Source: DASTPP01 sp035762175 (lineage in GTDB: Bacteria; Myxococcota_A; Polyangia; Polyangiales; Polyangiaceae). From it: a stretch of 5,811 bases of DNA. How positions within the stretch are numbered: position 1 is the stretch's first letter; each line of letters starts with the position of its first letter. Location: positions 1 through 5,811 of the forward strand of contig DASTPP010000406.1 of the NCBI GenBank assembly GCA_035762175.1, written 5' to 3'. This document shows positions 5,748 through 5,811 of this stretch, piece by piece. A program made the translations under genes and the position numbers. The notes under the pieces were generated by a model. It was not told where the DNA came from. It worked only from the letters and a program-made list of their open reading frames with translations, and ran no database searches.

Positions 5748-5808
5748 CGCCCGGAGGGCGGGTGCCCTGCTGTCTGAGCCGGAGGCGAGTTCAGGGTGCC
5801 CGCAGGGC
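5748..5808. repeat. Cluster of related mini-hairpins GCCCGSAGGGC
   Basis: GCCCGGAGGGC (5749-5759) and GCCCGCAGGGC (5798-5808) differ by a single base, and each folds into a 4-bp stem with a 3-nt loop; the first extends to 5 bp as CGCCC-GGA-GGGCG. Between them GCCGGAGGC (5778-5786) is a shorter version. The 8-mer gggtgccc also occurs twice (5760-5767, 5794-5801), and GCCCTGC (5764-5770) can pair with GCAGGGC (5802-5808). This resembles a small intergenic palindromic repeat. The rest of 5613-5811 holds only the ydfG leader, with no gene I can support. Confidence 0.4.
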
Positions 5809-5811
5809 GTG

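Noticed and set aside
4923..5777. Plus-strand 284-codon frame opposite ydfG
   Set aside because: Arg/His/Pro-rich shadow of a gene with an intact dehydrogenase motif set.
5737..5811. Open plus-strand frame from a GTG to the window end
   Set aside because: Only 25 codons, no ribosome binding site, and filled by the small hairpin repeats; coding cannot be judged without further sequence.

Overview
The window is extremely GC-rich. GC is well above 70% by eye and third codon positions are almost always G or C, so long open frames appear on both strands behind every real gene. The codon use, the Ala/Pro-rich lipoprotein leaders, the tandem M16 metalloprotease pair and the SH3-plus-YkuD lipoprotein together suggest a Myxococcota-like bacterium, perhaps Polyangia. 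This is inferred from style; there is no marker gene here.

Layout from left to right. (1) Positions 1-122 are non-coding or the edge of an unseen neighbour. They hold a 22-nt exact copy of a stretch inside the next gene and a GC-rich hairpin just after that gene's stop. (2) Positions 123-3112, minus strand, are a two-gene operon of M16 (pitrilysin / mitochondrial-processing-peptidase type) proteins. The promoter-proximal gene (1733-3112) encodes a catalytically intact zinc protease with a cleavable signal peptide. The second gene (123-1736) overlaps it by 4 nt (GTGA) and encodes a partner that has lost the zinc site, keeps the Arg/Tyr substrate motif and carries a lipobox. (3) Positions 3113-3181 form a short divergent intergenic region. 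(4) Positions 3182-4825, plus strand, encode a putative lipoprotein L,D-transpeptidase with an SH3-like region and a YkuD domain ending in an intact SHGCVN active site. (5) Positions 4836-5612, minus strand, encode a short-chain dehydrogenase very like E. coli YdfG. It converges on the transpeptidase with only 10 nt between stop codons. (6) Positions 5613-5811 are the ydfG leader plus a cluster of small hairpins, with no gene I can support.

How the genes may work together. The M16 pair should act as a heteromeric peptidase in the periplasm, with the lipidated inactive subunit possibly tethering the soluble active one to a membrane. The divergent L,D-transpeptidase also acts in the envelope on peptidoglycan, so 123-4825 may be an envelope-maintenance cluster; this rests on adjacency only. 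The YdfG-like oxidoreductase is cytosolic and has no evident link.

I see no phage, IS, CRISPR, tRNA or rRNA, and no strong case for a wholly new system. The points most worth checking are a correctly phased G7 slip site at the M16 gene junction, the active-soluble / inactive-lipidated split of the M16 pair, the transpeptidase leader built from thirteen 9-nt repeat units, and the stray 22-nt copy of M16 sequence at the left edge.
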